Assembly (NCBI GenBank): GCA_902785945.1
Contig: CADAAR010000012.1
Location: forward strand, 1 to 64,000
Reading direction: 5' to 3'
DNA from: an uncultured Prevotellaceae bacterium
GTDB taxonomy: Bacteria > Bacteroidota > Bacteroidia > Bacteroidales > Bacteroidaceae
DNA: 64,000 nt
The notes under the pieces were generated by a model. That model searched no databases. It had not been told where the DNA came from and saw only the letters and a list, made by a program, of their open reading frames with translations. A program made the position numbers and the translations under genes. This document shows positions 44,447 through 53,752 of the stretch, in pieces (position 1 is the stretch's first letter; every line of letters begins with the position of its first letter).

Positions 44447-45279
44447 ATAGCAGCCAGCGCTAAAGAATAGTACTTCGACTCCGGACTGTCAGCGCGTGAC
44501 GGCAGCACACAACAACACTGGGTTCCCTGCAATACGCCAGCGGTCTTGGCATAGCCGAAGAGGGTAAGCGTCTTGTAGAACACATTACCTGCCACAATAT
44601 CTGGGAAGATCAGTGCATCGGCCTGACCATCGATAACGGAACGGATGCCTTTCTCATGAAGACTCACGGAATCGAGCGACGTCTTCAAGTCAAGGGGACC
44701 ATCAATGATACAACGTCCGAACTTGCCCGTCTGCGCCTCTGCAATGATTTCGAGATAATCGACGGTATAAGGAAAGGTCTTGGCACTCACTTTCTCGGCA
44801 CAATGGATGAGCGAAATACGAGGTTCCTCAATACCCAGCGCATGACAGACATAGTTCATGTAATGAATCTGCTGACGACGCTGAGCCTCGGTAGGCACAG
44901 GGATAACAGCTGCATCGGTGAAGAATAGCAGTTTTTCATACTTGGGAATCTCAGCCATCGCAACATGGGTAAGCACATGGCCAGGACGGATAATGCCGTT
45001 CTCCTTATCTAATATCGCGCGCAGAAGTACATCAGTATTAATCAGACCCTTCATAAGAATATCGGCCTCACCGTTCTTGCAGAGTGCCACAGCCCTGCGG
45101 GCACATTCTTCCTTGTCATCACCATCCACGTAGATAGGTTCGATAAAACCCATCTCCTTACCTTTCTCCACAGCATAACGGGTACTGGCATCATTGGCAC
45201 ACACGACGGCTACACGCTTCTTGTCTCCTCGCTGTTGGAGGAAGATAATCATATCGTTTAATGTCTTTATGGGTTGCAT
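44443..45279 (-). CDS. ptb: Phosphate butyryltransferase
   Basis: 278 residues from MQPIKTLNDM; the ten residues upstream lie in the leader. PTA_PTB fold: ADILMKGLINTDVLLRAILD, GHVLTHVAMAEIPKYEKLLFFTDAAV, IIDGPLDLKTSLD and ADALIFPDIVAGNVFYKTLTLFG. Makes butyryl (or related acyl) phosphate from acyl-CoA. Promoter TATATTTG at 45307-45314 (minus). Confidence 0.92.
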   Translation of the reverse strand: MQPIKTLNDMIIFLQQRGDKKRVAVVCANDASTRYAVEKGKEMGFIEPIYVDGDDKEECARRAVALCKNGEADILMKGLINTDVLLRAILDKENGIIRPGHVLTHVAMAEIPKYEKLLFFTDAAVIPVPTEAQRRQQIHYMNYVCHALGIEEPRISLIHCAEKVSAKTFPYTVDYLEIIAEAQTGKFGRCIIDGPLDLKTSLDSVSLHEKGIRSVIDGQADALIFPDIVAGNVFYKTLTLFGYAKTAGVLQGTQCCCVLPSRADSPESKYYSLALAAI

Positions 45280-45306
45280 TACTTTATAATTTTTGGTTTT
45301 ATGCTG

Positions 45307-45334
45307 CAAATATACGAAATAATTTGTATCTTTG
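45307..45334. promoter_or_regulatory. Back-to-back promoters of ptb-buk and the GH95 gene
   Basis: Minus-strand TATATTTG (45307-45314) and plus-strand TATCTTTG (45327-45334) are only 12 bases apart, so their upstream elements must overlap. The two directions may compete or share a regulator. Confidence 0.75.
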
Positions 45335-45355
45335 CAAACGAAACTCTAAAAAACA

Positions 45356-47701
45356 ATGATTATGAGGCAATATCTGCTCATTTCCGCCCTTTTCTGCCTG
45401 ACGGTAACGGCACAAACCACCCAAGCACCGATGGTGCTGCAGTACGACAAACCAGCTACTTACTTCGAAGAATCGCTGCCAATTGGTAATGGTAAACTTG
45501 GTGCGCTCGTCTATGGTGGTACTGACGACAACATTATCTATCTGAACGACATCACTTTTTGGACGGGTAAACCTGTAGACCGCAACCTCGATGCTGATGC
45601 CCATCAATGGATTCCTGACATCCGCAAGGCACTCTTCAATGAGGACTATGCGCTGGCCGACTCCCTACAGTTACACGTACAGGGCCCTAACTCACAGCAT
45701 TTCCAGCCGCTCGGCACGCTGCATATCAAGGATCTGGGACTGGGCGAGGTCAGCAACTACCACCGTAGCCTCAACCTCGACAGTGCCATTATCCGCGATA
45801 GTTATGTGCGTGATGGTGCTACTGTAACGAGGGAATACTTCGCCTCAAACCCCGACAAGCTCATCGCTATCCGACTGCGTGGTGATATCAACTGTCGCAT
45901 CGCCCTGACAGCACAAGTGCCCCACAAGGTGAAGGCCATCCCCACCCAACTCACGATGACGGGCCACGCCACAGGTAATCCACAAGAGAGCATTCACTTC
46001 TGCACAATGCTCAACGTCAAGACCGATGGAGAGGTCTCAGCCGCAGACTCCTCACTGACCATCACCAACGCTAAAGAAGCCATTATCTATATCGTCAATG
46101 AAACCAGCTTTAACGGCTTCGACAAGCATCCCGTCAACGAGGGAGCACCTTATCTGGAGACTGTCGCCAATGATATCTGGCATACGCAGAACTTCAGCTT
46201 CGATGAGTTCTACACTCGCCATCTCGCAGACTACAAAGCCATCTACGACCGTGTGAAGCTGAGGTTATCCAGAGAACCTGGACAATCCAGTGATTCCGGA
46301 AATACCGATGCCCTACTGAAAGCCTATACCGATGGCGGTGGCCAGAGCCGCTATCTTGAAGAACTCTACTTCCAGTTCGGGCGTTATCTGCTTATTTCCT
46401 CTTCGAGAACAGAGAATGTACCTGCCAATCTTCAGGGTCTTTGGACACCCCACCTCTGGTCGCCCTGGAGAGGCAACTATACCGTCAACATCAACCTCGA
46501 GGAGAACTACTGGCCAGCCTTTGTAGCCAATATGGCAGAGATGGCACAACCCCTCGACGGTTTTGTGAAGGCGCTCGCAGCCAATGGCCAATACACAGCC
46601 AAGAACTATTACGGCATCCACGAGGGCTGGTGCTCAAGCCACAACTCTGACATCTGGGCAATGACAAATCCCGTGGGCGAGAAAAACGAAAAACCAGAGT
46701 GGGCCAATTGGAACTTAGGTGGTGCATGGCTCGTTCACACGCTTTGGGAGCGCTATCAGTTCACGCAGGACAAGGATTATCTTCGTACGGTGGCCTATCC
46801 GCTGATGAAGGGTGCTGCACAGTTCTGTCTGCGCTGGCTCATCGAAAATCCCAAGACACCTGGCGAGCTCATTACAGCCCCCAGTACCTCGCCTGAAAAC
46901 GAATACAAGACAGACAAAGGCTATCACGGTATGACCTGCTATGGTGGCACAGCCGATCTGGCCATTATCCGTGAGCTCTTCATCAATACCATCACTGCTG
47001 GCAAGATTCTTGGTGAGAGAAACAAAGAAATGGAGAAAGCCCTCGCCCGTCTGCACCCCTATACCATTGGTCACATGGGCGATCTCAACGAGTGGTATTA
47101 CGATTGGGACGACTTGGACTTCCAGCATCGTCACCAGAGTCACCTCATCGGGCTCTATCCTGGCAATCACCTGACAGATGCCACGCTGCAAAAAGCCGCT
47201 GAGAAGTCGTTAGAAATCAAGGGCGACAAGACCACTGGCTGGAGCACAGGCTGGCGCATCAACCTCTGGGCGCGTCTGCATAAGCCAGAACAGGCCTATC
47301 ATATCTACCAGAAACTGCTGACGTATGTCTCACCTGATAAGTATCGTGGTCCTGACCGTCGTCGTAGCGGAGGCACCTACCCCAACCTCTTCGATGCCCA
47401 TCCGCCTTTCCAAATCGATGGTAACTTCGGCGGTACGGCTGGCGTCTGCGAGATGCTGATGCAGAGCGGAGATGGGAAGATAGAGTTGCTGCCTGCCCTG
47501 CCTGAGGCATGGAAAGACGGAGCCGTTAGCGGACTCTGTGCCCGTGGCGGCTTCGAGGTATCGTTCGAATGGAAAGACGGCAAGGTACGCGACTGTCAGA
47601 TCAAGGCCAAGAAGGCTGGCACAGTCACCTTATTATATAATGGTCAACAGAAAACTGTCAAGCTGAAAGCCGGACAAACGCAGAACGTCAAAACATGGTA
47701 A
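45356..47701 (+). CDS. GH95 alpha-L-fucosidase/galactosidase
   Basis: 781 residues (779 if the second ATG at 45362 starts) with a signal peptide ending TVTAQ. Family GH95 layout: N-terminal beta domain (ESLPIGNGKLGALVYGG, LNDITFWTGKP), linker, alpha6/alpha6 barrel with NLQGLWTPHLWSPWRGNYTVNINLEENYWPA style motifs, ITAPSTSPENEY (catalytic Glu region), HRHQSHLIGLYPGN and FQIDGNFGGTAGVCEML. GH95 inverts alpha-1,2-linked L-fucose (or L-galactose) on host glycans and plant xyloglucan. It stands alone here, with no SusCD pair. Confidence 0.92.
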   Translation: MIMRQYLLISALFCLTVTAQTTQAPMVLQYDKPATYFEESLPIGNGKLGALVYGGTDDNIIYLNDITFWTGKPVDRNLDADAHQWIPDIRKALFNEDYALADSLQLHVQGPNSQHFQPLGTLHIKDLGLGEVSNYHRSLNLDSAIIRDSYVRDGATVTREYFASNPDKLIAIRLRGDINCRIALTAQVPHKVKAIPTQLTMTGHATGNPQESIHFCTMLNVKTDGEVSAADSSLTITNAKEAIIYIVNETSFNGFDKHPVNEGAPYLETVANDIWHTQNFSFDEFYTRHLADYKAIYDRVKLRLSREPGQSSDSGNTDALLKAYTDGGGQSRYLEELYFQFGRYLLISSSRTENVPANLQGLWTPHLWSPWRGNYTVNINLEENYWPAFVANMAEMAQPLDGFVKALAANGQYTAKNYYGIHEGWCSSHNSDIWAMTNPVGEKNEKPEWANWNLGGAWLVHTLWERYQFTQDKDYLRTVAYPLMKGAAQFCLRWLIENPKTPGELITAPSTSPENEYKTDKGYHGMTCYGGTADLAIIRELFINTITAGKILGERNKEMEKALARLHPYTIGHMGDLNEWYYDWDDLDFQHRHQSHLIGLYPGNHLTDATLQKAAEKSLEIKGDKTTGWSTGWRINLWARLHKPEQAYHIYQKLLTYVSPDKYRGPDRRRSGGTYPNLFDAHPPFQIDGNFGGTAGVCEMLMQSGDGKIELLPALPEAWKDGAVSGLCARGGFEVSFEWKDGKVRDCQIKAKKAGTVTLLYNGQQKTVKLKAGQTQNVKTW

Positions 47702-47704
47702 TTT

Positions 47705-47733
47705 CTCACAAAGGGGACGATCCCTTTTGTGAG
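47705..47733. terminator. Hairpin between GH95 and DUF3109 genes
   Basis: CTCACAAAGGG pairs with CCC(T)TTTGTGAG with one bulged T and a 6-base loop. No T-run follows, but the convergent position fits termination. Confidence 0.4.
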
Positions 47734-47734
47734 A

Positions 47735-48349
47735 TTAGAGGTATCCTTGCGCCTTTAGTTCCTTGACGGTATCGAGCAACTCCTGATACCAGTCTTCGCC
47801 AAAGCGACGGATCAATGGGTCACGTAGGAACTCGTACAACGGCAGATTCTCTTGGTTACCCTTGACGATGGCCATCTTACAGACATCCCAACGATTATAG
47901 TTCAGGCCGACAAGTCTACCTCCGAGTCTTTTCTCACGAATAGGATACAATGCGCAACTCACAGGCTTGCAGAAACGGGTCTTCCCTGCTCTGTAAGCCT
48001 TTTCTAAAGCGCAGAGGCAACAATTTTGGATACCAAACAACTCACCATAATAAGTGAAGACACAATCCTTACCCCCAACGATGCTCGTCACGAGATCGCC
48101 CTCTTGATCGGTATAAGCCACACCTTGTTTATCAATGACCGACTGAGCCGATGCCGAAAGATCACTCCACACCTCATCGACACAGTCCTCAATTTCAGCG
48201 ATTTCATCGAGTGTTACAGGAGCGCCCGCATCGCCTTCAACACAACACTGGCCCTTGCAAGCACTCAGGTCACAACAGAACTTCTCCGTCAGAATCTCTG
48301 ACGAGAGCAGCACATCGCCAACTTGAATAATAGGAGGGAGTTTTACCAT
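47735..48349 (-). CDS. DUF3109 family cysteine-rich protein
   Basis: 204 residues with Cys clusters FCCDLSACKGQCC (24-36), QNCCLCALE and FCKPVSCALYP, matching DUF3109, common in Bacteroidota and related to the YkgJ-type putative metal or Fe-S binding proteins. No signal peptide. Overlaps ung by 7 bases. Function unknown; a metal site is inferred from the Cys pattern. Confidence 0.85.
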   Translation of the reverse strand: MVKLPPIIQVGDVLLSSEILTEKFCCDLSACKGQCCVEGDAGAPVTLDEIAEIEDCVDEVWSDLSASAQSVIDKQGVAYTDQEGDLVTSIVGGKDCVFTYYGELFGIQNCCLCALEKAYRAGKTRFCKPVSCALYPIREKRLGGRLVGLNYNRWDVCKMAIVKGNQENLPLYEFLRDPLIRRFGEDWYQELLDTVKELKAQGYL

Positions 48350-49008
48350 GCTATCGGGGTCATGCCGTTCTGCTCCAGATAGGTATTACAGCGCGAGAAC
48401 TGATGCTGACCAAACCAACCACCACGATTGGCACTCAAAGGTGAGGGATGGACACTCTCAAGCACAAGGTTGCGGCTCTTGTCAATCATATAAGCCTTCG
48501 AACGGGCATAGCCACCCCAAAGCATATAGACAATATGTTCGCGATGCGTGGCCAGCGCCTGAATAGCGGCATCTGTAAACTTCTGCCAACCCAGCGACGA
48601 ATGACTATTCGCCTGATGAGCCCTCACCGTCAGCGAGGCATTCAGCAACAGCACGCCTTGTTCTGCCCAGCGCGTCAGATTGCCCGAGGTTGGAATAGGC
48701 GTACCCAAGTCTGCCTGTATCTCTTTGAAGATATTCTGCAGCGAGGGGGGAAACATCACACCGTCCTGCACTGAGAAACTCAGTCCGTGGGCCTGACCTG
48801 GCTCGTGATAGGGATCCTGTCCGATAATCACCACCTTTACCTTGTCAAACGGACAGAGATTAAAGGCATTGAAGATCAGTTTGCCAGGAGGATAGCAGGT
48901 ATATTGCGAATACTCAGAACGAACAGAATTGGTGAGCCCAACAAAATAGTCTTTGTCGAACTCACCAACTAAATACTGCTTCCAGCTTTGTTCTATCTGA
49001 ACATTCAT
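48343..49008 (-). CDS. ung: Uracil-DNA glycosylase
   Basis: 221 residues. Family 1 motifs: VIIGQDPYHEPGQAHGLSFSV (catalytic Asp in GQDPYH), LLLNASLTV, MLWGGYA and HPSPLSANRGGW (catalytic His). Removes uracil from DNA. The start overlaps the gpmI stop by one base. Confidence 0.97.
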   Translation of the reverse strand: MNVQIEQSWKQYLVGEFDKDYFVGLTNSVRSEYSQYTCYPPGKLIFNAFNLCPFDKVKVVIIGQDPYHEPGQAHGLSFSVQDGVMFPPSLQNIFKEIQADLGTPIPTSGNLTRWAEQGVLLLNASLTVRAHQANSHSSLGWQKFTDAAIQALATHREHIVYMLWGGYARSKAYMIDKSRNLVLESVHPSPLSANRGGWFGQHQFSRCNTYLEQNGMTPIAW

Positions 49009-50534
49009 TATTTATTATCCGAGATCAGGTTTTCACCCGTCATATCTGAAGGCTGCTCCAAGCCCATGATATGCAGGATCGAGGGAGCCACATCAGCCAG
49101 ACGACCGTCCTTCACTGTGGCGCTATTATTGTTCGTCACATAGATAAACGGCACAGGGTTCAATGAGTGTGCAGTATTGGGCGTACCATCAGCATTGATA
49201 GCATTGTCAGCATTACCGTGGTCAGCAATGATGATAGCCTCATAGTCGTTGGCCTTAGCAGCCTCAATCACCTCACGCACGCAGTTGTCAACGGCCCATA
49301 CGGCCTTAGCGATGGCGTTGTAGATACCAGTGTGGCCCACCATATCACCATTGGCGAAGTTCACTACAATGAAGTCATACTCTTGCGTGTTGATGGCACC
49401 CACCAGCTTATCTTTCACTTCGTAGGCGCTCATCTCTGGCTTCAGGTCGTAGGTAGCCACCTTCGGAGAGGGCACCAGAATACGATCCTCACCCTCGTAG
49501 GGAGCCTCACGACCACCATTGAAGAAGAAGGTCACGTGCGCATATTTCTCTGTCTCGGCAGTGTGCAACTGCTTCTTGCCCTGCTTGCTCAGATATTCGC
49601 CCAATGTATCCTCAACGTTCTCCTTGGGGAAGAGAATGTGAACACCCTTGAAATTGGCGTCGTATGGTGTCATGCAATAGTACTGCAATCCAGGGATAGT
49701 CTTCATGCCCTGCTCTGGCATATCCTCCTGAGTCAGTGCAATGGTCATCTCCTTGGCTCGGTCGTTACGGAAGTTGATAAAGATCACTACGTCGCCCTCT
49801 TCGATGCATCCGTTAACTGATGCATTGTGGATTGGCTTAATGAACTCATCCGTCACGCCCTCGTCGTAGCTCTCCTGCATGGCCTGAACCATATCCGTAG
49901 CCTGCTTACCAACACCGTTGACAATCAGGTCATAACCCTCTTTCACACGTTCCCAACGCTTGTCGCGGTCCATTGCATAGAAACGACCCACGATAGAGGC
50001 AATAGCAGCATCATTGGCAGCGCAGACATCGCTCACCTGCTGAATGAAACCCTTACCACTCTTGGGGTCGGTGTCACGACCGTCCATATAGCAATGCACA
50101 AACACCTGATTCTTCAATCCGTAAGCCTTACCAATCTCAATGAGCTTGAACAGGTGGTCGAGGCTTGAGTGCACACCACCGTCAGAGGTCAGACCCATCA
50201 GGTGCAGCTTCTTATTATTCTCCTTAGCATAGCTGTAAGCAGCCTTCACCTGGGGATTCTCCATGATAGAACCGTCCTTGCAGGCACGGTTGATCTTCAC
50301 CAAATCCTGATACACGATGCGTCCTGCACCGATATTCAAGTGACCCACCTCAGAGTTACCCATCTGACCATCGGGCAGACCTACGTCCTCACCAGAGGCC
50401 TGGAGTTGAGAGTGAGCTGATGTTGCTGTTAACAGATCGAGGTAAGGTGTGGGCGTATTAAAAATCACATCACCCTTACCATGCTTACCGATTCCCCATC
50501 CGTCGAGAATCATCAAAAGTGCTTTCTTTGCCAT
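49008..50534 (-). CDS. gpmI: Phosphoglycerate mutase, cofactor-independent
   Basis: 508 residues, manganese-type enzyme of glycolysis converting 3- to 2-phosphoglycerate. MILDGWGIG at the N-terminus, [14 protein letters not shown] with the phosphorylated Ser, [34 protein letters not shown] and [11 protein letters not shown] metal ligands. Promoter TACCTTTG at 50578-50585 (minus); gpmI-ung-DUF3109 form an operon. Confidence 0.97.
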   Translation of the reverse strand: MAKKALLMILDGWGIGKHGKGDVIFNTPTPYLDLLTATSAHSQLQASGEDVGLPDGQMGNSEVGHLNIGAGRIVYQDLVKINRACKDGSIMENPQVKAAYSYAKENNKKLHLMGLTSDGGVHSSLDHLFKLIEIGKAYGLKNQVFVHCYMDGRDTDPKSGKGFIQQVSDVCAANDAAIASIVGRFYAMDRDKRWERVKEGYDLIVNGVGKQATDMVQAMQESYDEGVTDEFIKPIHNASVNGCIEEGDVVIFINFRNDRAKEMTIALTQEDMPEQGMKTIPGLQYYCMTPYDANFKGVHILFPKENVEDTLGEYLSKQGKKQLHTAETEKYAHVTFFFNGGREAPYEGEDRILVPSPKVATYDLKPEMSAYEVKDKLVGAINTQEYDFIVVNFANGDMVGHTGIYNAIAKAVWAVDNCVREVIEAAKANDYEAIIIADHGNADNAINADGTPNTAHSLNPVPFIYVTNNNSATVKDGRLADVAPSILHIMGLEQPSDMTGENLISDNK

Positions 50535-50577
50535 TGTCTAATACCTTATTTTTAATTATTATTCCTTATTTGGCCTG

Positions 50578-50625
50578 CAAAGGTACGGATTTTTTTTGAG
50601 ATGTCCAAAAATATGCGTAATTTTG
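50578..50625. promoter_or_regulatory. Divergent promoters of gpmI and sufS
   Basis: Minus-strand TACCTTTG (50578-50585) for gpmI and plus-strand TAATTTTG (50618-50625) for sufS, 19 bases before its ATG. The 110-bp spacer between the genes contains no other feature. Confidence 0.7.
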
Positions 50626-50644
50626 CAGCAAATTAGAAAAAAAG

Positions 50645-51868
50645 ATGTACGATATCAATAAAATCAGGGAGGATTTTCCCATTCTGTCGCGCGAGGTGTA
50701 TGGCAAGCCGTTGGTCTATCTCGACAATGCGGCAACCACGCAGAAACCCCTGTGTGTACTCGATGCCATGAGGGATGAATATATCAACGTAAATGCCAAC
50801 GTGCATCGCGGTGTGCACTATCTGAGTCAGCAGGCGACCGATCTGCACGAGGCAGCGCGAGAAAAAGTGCGCGAATTTATCAACGCCTCGAAAATCGAGG
50901 AGATTGTCTTTACACGAGGTACGACAGAGGCCATCAATCTGGTGGCCAGCTCGTTCTGTGAATCGCAGATGCAGCCAGGCGATGAGATCATCGTCACAGA
51001 GATGGAGCATCACTCCAACATCGTCAGCTGGCAACTGCAGGCGATGAAACGAGGACTTGTGGTGAAGCATCTTCCCATCACAGACGATGGACGTTTAGTC
51101 TGTGGCGATGACATTGCCACCTACATCAACGAACGGACCAAGCTCATCAGTGTCGCCCATGTCAGCAATGTGTTAGGCACAGTAAATCCAGTGGAGAAGA
51201 TCATCCAGATAGCACATGCTCACAACATCCCCGTTTTGGTGGATGGTGCCCAGAGTGCGCCCCACTTCCAGGTGGATGTACAGGCGATGGATTGCGACTT
51301 CTTCGCCTTCAGCGGTCATAAGATGTACGGACCAACGGGCATTGGCGTACTCTACGGCAAGGAATCGTGGCTCGAAAAGCTCCCTCCCTATCAAGGTGGA
51401 GGCGAAATGATCGACAAGGTAACATGGGAAAAGACCACCTTCGAGCGTCTGCCCTTTAAGTTTGAGGCTGGCACTCCTGACTATGTGGCTACCCATGGCC
51501 TCGCCAAAGCCATCGACTATATCTCGGCACTTGGCTTCGAAGCCATCCAGCAGCATGAGCAGGAGCTCACCCGCTACTGTATGGAGCAGCTCCAGACCAT
51601 CGATGGCATGAAGATTTACGGTCCTATGGACGCATCGATAAAAGACGCTGTTGTTTCTTTCAACGTCGGCGATATCCACCACTTGGACATGGGTACCCTC
51701 CTCGACCGTCTGGGCATCGCTGTCAGAACAGGACATCACTGCGCCCAACCGCTGATGGACCGTCTGGGCATCTCAGGCACCGTCAGAGCCTCGTTTGCAC
51801 TATACAATACCAAGGAAGAAGTCGATACCCTCGTGGCAGGCATCCGTCGCGTGGCACAAATGTTCTAA
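50645..51868 (+). CDS. sufS: Cysteine desulfurase SufS
   Basis: 407 residues, group II (SufS/CsdA) PLP enzyme delivering sulfur for Fe-S clusters. [11 protein letters not shown] at the start, [13 protein letters not shown] lysine in FSGHKMYGP (Lys226) and the persulfide Cys in RTGHHCAQP (Cys366) are present. In Bacteroidota sufS usually follows sufBCD; these are not adjacent here. Continues into rnhB with a 2-base gap. Confidence 0.95.
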   Translation: MYDINKIREDFPILSREVYGKPLVYLDNAATTQKPLCVLDAMRDEYINVNANVHRGVHYLSQQATDLHEAAREKVREFINASKIEEIVFTRGTTEAINLVASSFCESQMQPGDEIIVTEMEHHSNIVSWQLQAMKRGLVVKHLPITDDGRLVCGDDIATYINERTKLISVAHVSNVLGTVNPVEKIIQIAHAHNIPVLVDGAQSAPHFQVDVQAMDCDFFAFSGHKMYGPTGIGVLYGKESWLEKLPPYQGGGEMIDKVTWEKTTFERLPFKFEAGTPDYVATHGLAKAIDYISALGFEAIQQHEQELTRYCMEQLQTIDGMKIYGPMDASIKDAVVSFNVGDIHHLDMGTLLDRLGIAVRTGHHCAQPLMDRLGISGTVRASFALYNTKEEVDTLVAGIRRVAQMF

Positions 51869-51870
51869 AG

Positions 51871-52479
51871 ATGCTGGCAAGTCATTATTACGAAGGAAAA
51901 ATCGAGGCAGGTTGCGATGAGGCAGGGCGCGGCTGTTTGGCAGGCAGCGTCTATGCTGCAGCGGTCATTCTGCCCGACGACTACCAGAATGAACTTCTCA
52001 ACGACTCGAAACAACTCACCGAGAAACGTCGCTACGAACTGCGGGAAATCATCGAGCGCGATGCCATTGCCTGGGCTGTAGGCATCGTCACACCTGAGGA
52101 AATCGACAAGATCAATATCCTCAATGCCTCTATCCTCGCGATGCACAGAGCTTTAGACCAACTCAAAGTGCGTCCTGAGGCAATCATCGTCGATGGCAAT
52201 CGTTTCAAGCCTTATCAGAAACTGCCCCACACCACCATCGTCAAGGGCGACGGCAAGTATCTCTCCATCGCAGCCGCCTCCATCCTCGCCAAGACCTATC
52301 GTGACGATTACATGAACCGTCTTGCAGAGGAATATCCCCAATACGACTGGCTCTCAAACAAAGGTTACCCCACAAAGAAGCATCGTGAGGCCATCAAACA
52401 ATTCGGCATCACACCCTATCATCGCAAAAGTTACAATCTGCTTGGCGATGGCCAGCTCAGCCTTGAGTTTGCCCCTTAA
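51871..52479 (+). CDS. rnhB: Ribonuclease HII
   Basis: 202 residues. [19 protein letters not shown] (catalytic Asp-Glu at 16-17), [38 protein letters not shown] and HYR-type HRKSYN end. Cuts RNA in RNA-DNA hybrids and misincorporated ribonucleotides. Confidence 0.95.
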   Translation: MLASHYYEGKIEAGCDEAGRGCLAGSVYAAAVILPDDYQNELLNDSKQLTEKRRYELREIIERDAIAWAVGIVTPEEIDKINILNASILAMHRALDQLKVRPEAIIVDGNRFKPYQKLPHTTIVKGDGKYLSIAAASILAKTYRDDYMNRLAEEYPQYDWLSNKGYPTKKHREAIKQFGITPYHRKSYNLLGDGQLSLEFAP

Positions 52480-52482
52480 CAA

Positions 52483-53412
52483 TCACACATCTTGTTTCCT
52501 GGCATAAATACGGGCCACAATGGCGCCGCTGATATTGTGCCATACGCTGAACACAGCCCCAGGGATAATCGCCATGGGATAAGCAGCGAAATGAAGCGTG
52601 GCCAGACTGGAGGCCAAGCCTGAGTTCTGCATACCCACCTCGATGCTCAACGCCTTTCGCTTGGCAGAAGTGAGATGCAACAAGCGTCCTATCAGATAGC
52701 CGATGGAAAGACCACCAATGTTATGAAGCATGACCACGATGATGATGATCCATCCGCCTGCCATCAAACGATGGGCACTCGCTGATATCACGATGAGCAC
52801 GATGGCTGCGATGGCCAACGATGACAAGGCTGGCAGATAAGCTGTAGCGCGCTCCGTCTGCTGGGGCCACAACCGTTTTACGATCAATCCTGCCACGATA
52901 GGCAGAATCACCACCCATAGAATGCTGAGGAACATCGCAACCACGTCCACATCAACCGTCTTTCCTGCCAAGAGCAAGACGAGCAACGGTGTCAATACAG
53001 GAGCCAACAAGGTGGAGACACCCGTCATGCCAACGCTCAGCGCAAGGTCGCCCTTCGCCAGATAGGTGATAACGTTCGATGCCGTACCACCTGGGCAACA
53101 GCCCACGAGCACCACACCCACCGTGAGCGCCTCATCGAGTTGGAAGAGCCTTGCTAATGTCCATGCCAATAGCGGCATCACCACGAACTGCGCCGTACAA
53201 CCGATTATCACATCCCTCGGACGACTGAACACCACTCGGAAATCATCCAGATGCAACGTCAGTCCCATGCCGAACATAATGATACCCAACAACGGATTAA
53301 TCACTGAGGTCTTGACACAGCTGAACACCTCTGGCCACAACAGCGCAGCCACAGCAGCCAGCAGCACCAGCACCCCCATATAGTCGGAAATAAGCTTGCA
53401 AAGTTGTTTCAT
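52483..53412 (-). CDS. BASS-family (bile acid:sodium symporter-like) transporter
   Basis: 309 residues with about ten membrane helices. MFGMGLTLHLDDF, VVLVGCCPGGTASNVITYLAKGD and SIEVGMQNSGLASSLATLHF match the BASS/SBF core motifs of sodium-coupled organic-anion carriers. The substrate cannot be read (bile acids, pantothenate or keto acids occur in the family). The ATG is only 5 bases from the -7 box TACTTTTG. Confidence 0.9.
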   Translation of the reverse strand: MKQLCKLISDYMGVLVLLAAVAALLWPEVFSCVKTSVINPLLGIIMFGMGLTLHLDDFRVVFSRPRDVIIGCTAQFVVMPLLAWTLARLFQLDEALTVGVVLVGCCPGGTASNVITYLAKGDLALSVGMTGVSTLLAPVLTPLLVLLLAGKTVDVDVVAMFLSILWVVILPIVAGLIVKRLWPQQTERATAYLPALSSLAIAAIVLIVISASAHRLMAGGWIIIIVVMLHNIGGLSIGYLIGRLLHLTSAKRKALSIEVGMQNSGLASSLATLHFAAYPMAIIPGAVFSVWHNISGAIVARIYARKQDV

Positions 53413-53417
53413 GCCTG

Positions 53418-53425
53418 CAAAAGTA
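53418..53425 (-). promoter_or_regulatory. BASS transporter -7 box TACTTTTG, leaderless
   Basis: Minus-strand TACTTTTG ends 5 bases before the ATG at 53412, so the leader can be only a few nucleotides. The remaining spacer up to 53482 holds a GGAGCG/CGCTCC hairpin (53474-53495). Confidence 0.6.
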
Positions 53426-53482
53426 CTACTTTTCTACGACTAAAACAAACATTCATCTCAAAAAATACCATCAGGAGCGACA

Positions 53483-53734
53483 TTACTGCCGCTCCCGATG
53501 ATATGAGGAAAAGATCAGAGACCTGTCACAGTCTTTGTCCTGGAAAGTGGCGTTGTTCGTCTTAATGACAAACAGCCCGTTTTCGAATGTGGTCTCAGGC
53601 ATATCGTTCAGGTCAAAATAGACCTTTTCACCCGACTTCTGCCAAAGCACGAGTCGCTTGGTTGCCGCCTGTGCCCACATCGCCGTAGCTGCGAAACAGA
53701 ACAGCAGGCTAAGGAGTAGTAATCGTTGTTTCAT
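53483..53734 (-). pseudogene. Truncated copy of the small T9SS-tagged gene
   Basis: 83 codons. The signal peptide and domain to NNATFQ are nearly identical to the full small genes at 56530, 59703 and 63503, but the sequence then changes to an unrelated DKDCDRSLIF tail and stops, losing the sorting domain. It lies 18 bp after the last large gene and has no large partner, so it is the decayed end of the tandem array. The product would be secreted into the periplasm but not surface-sorted. Confidence 0.8.
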
Positions 53735-53752
53735 AAACGCTTATTTTTTTAG

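Noticed and set aside
45356-47701. A polysaccharide utilisation locus around the GH95 gene
   Set aside because: No SusC/SusD pair, sensor or other glycosidase lies next to it; the neighbours are ptb-buk and housekeeping genes.
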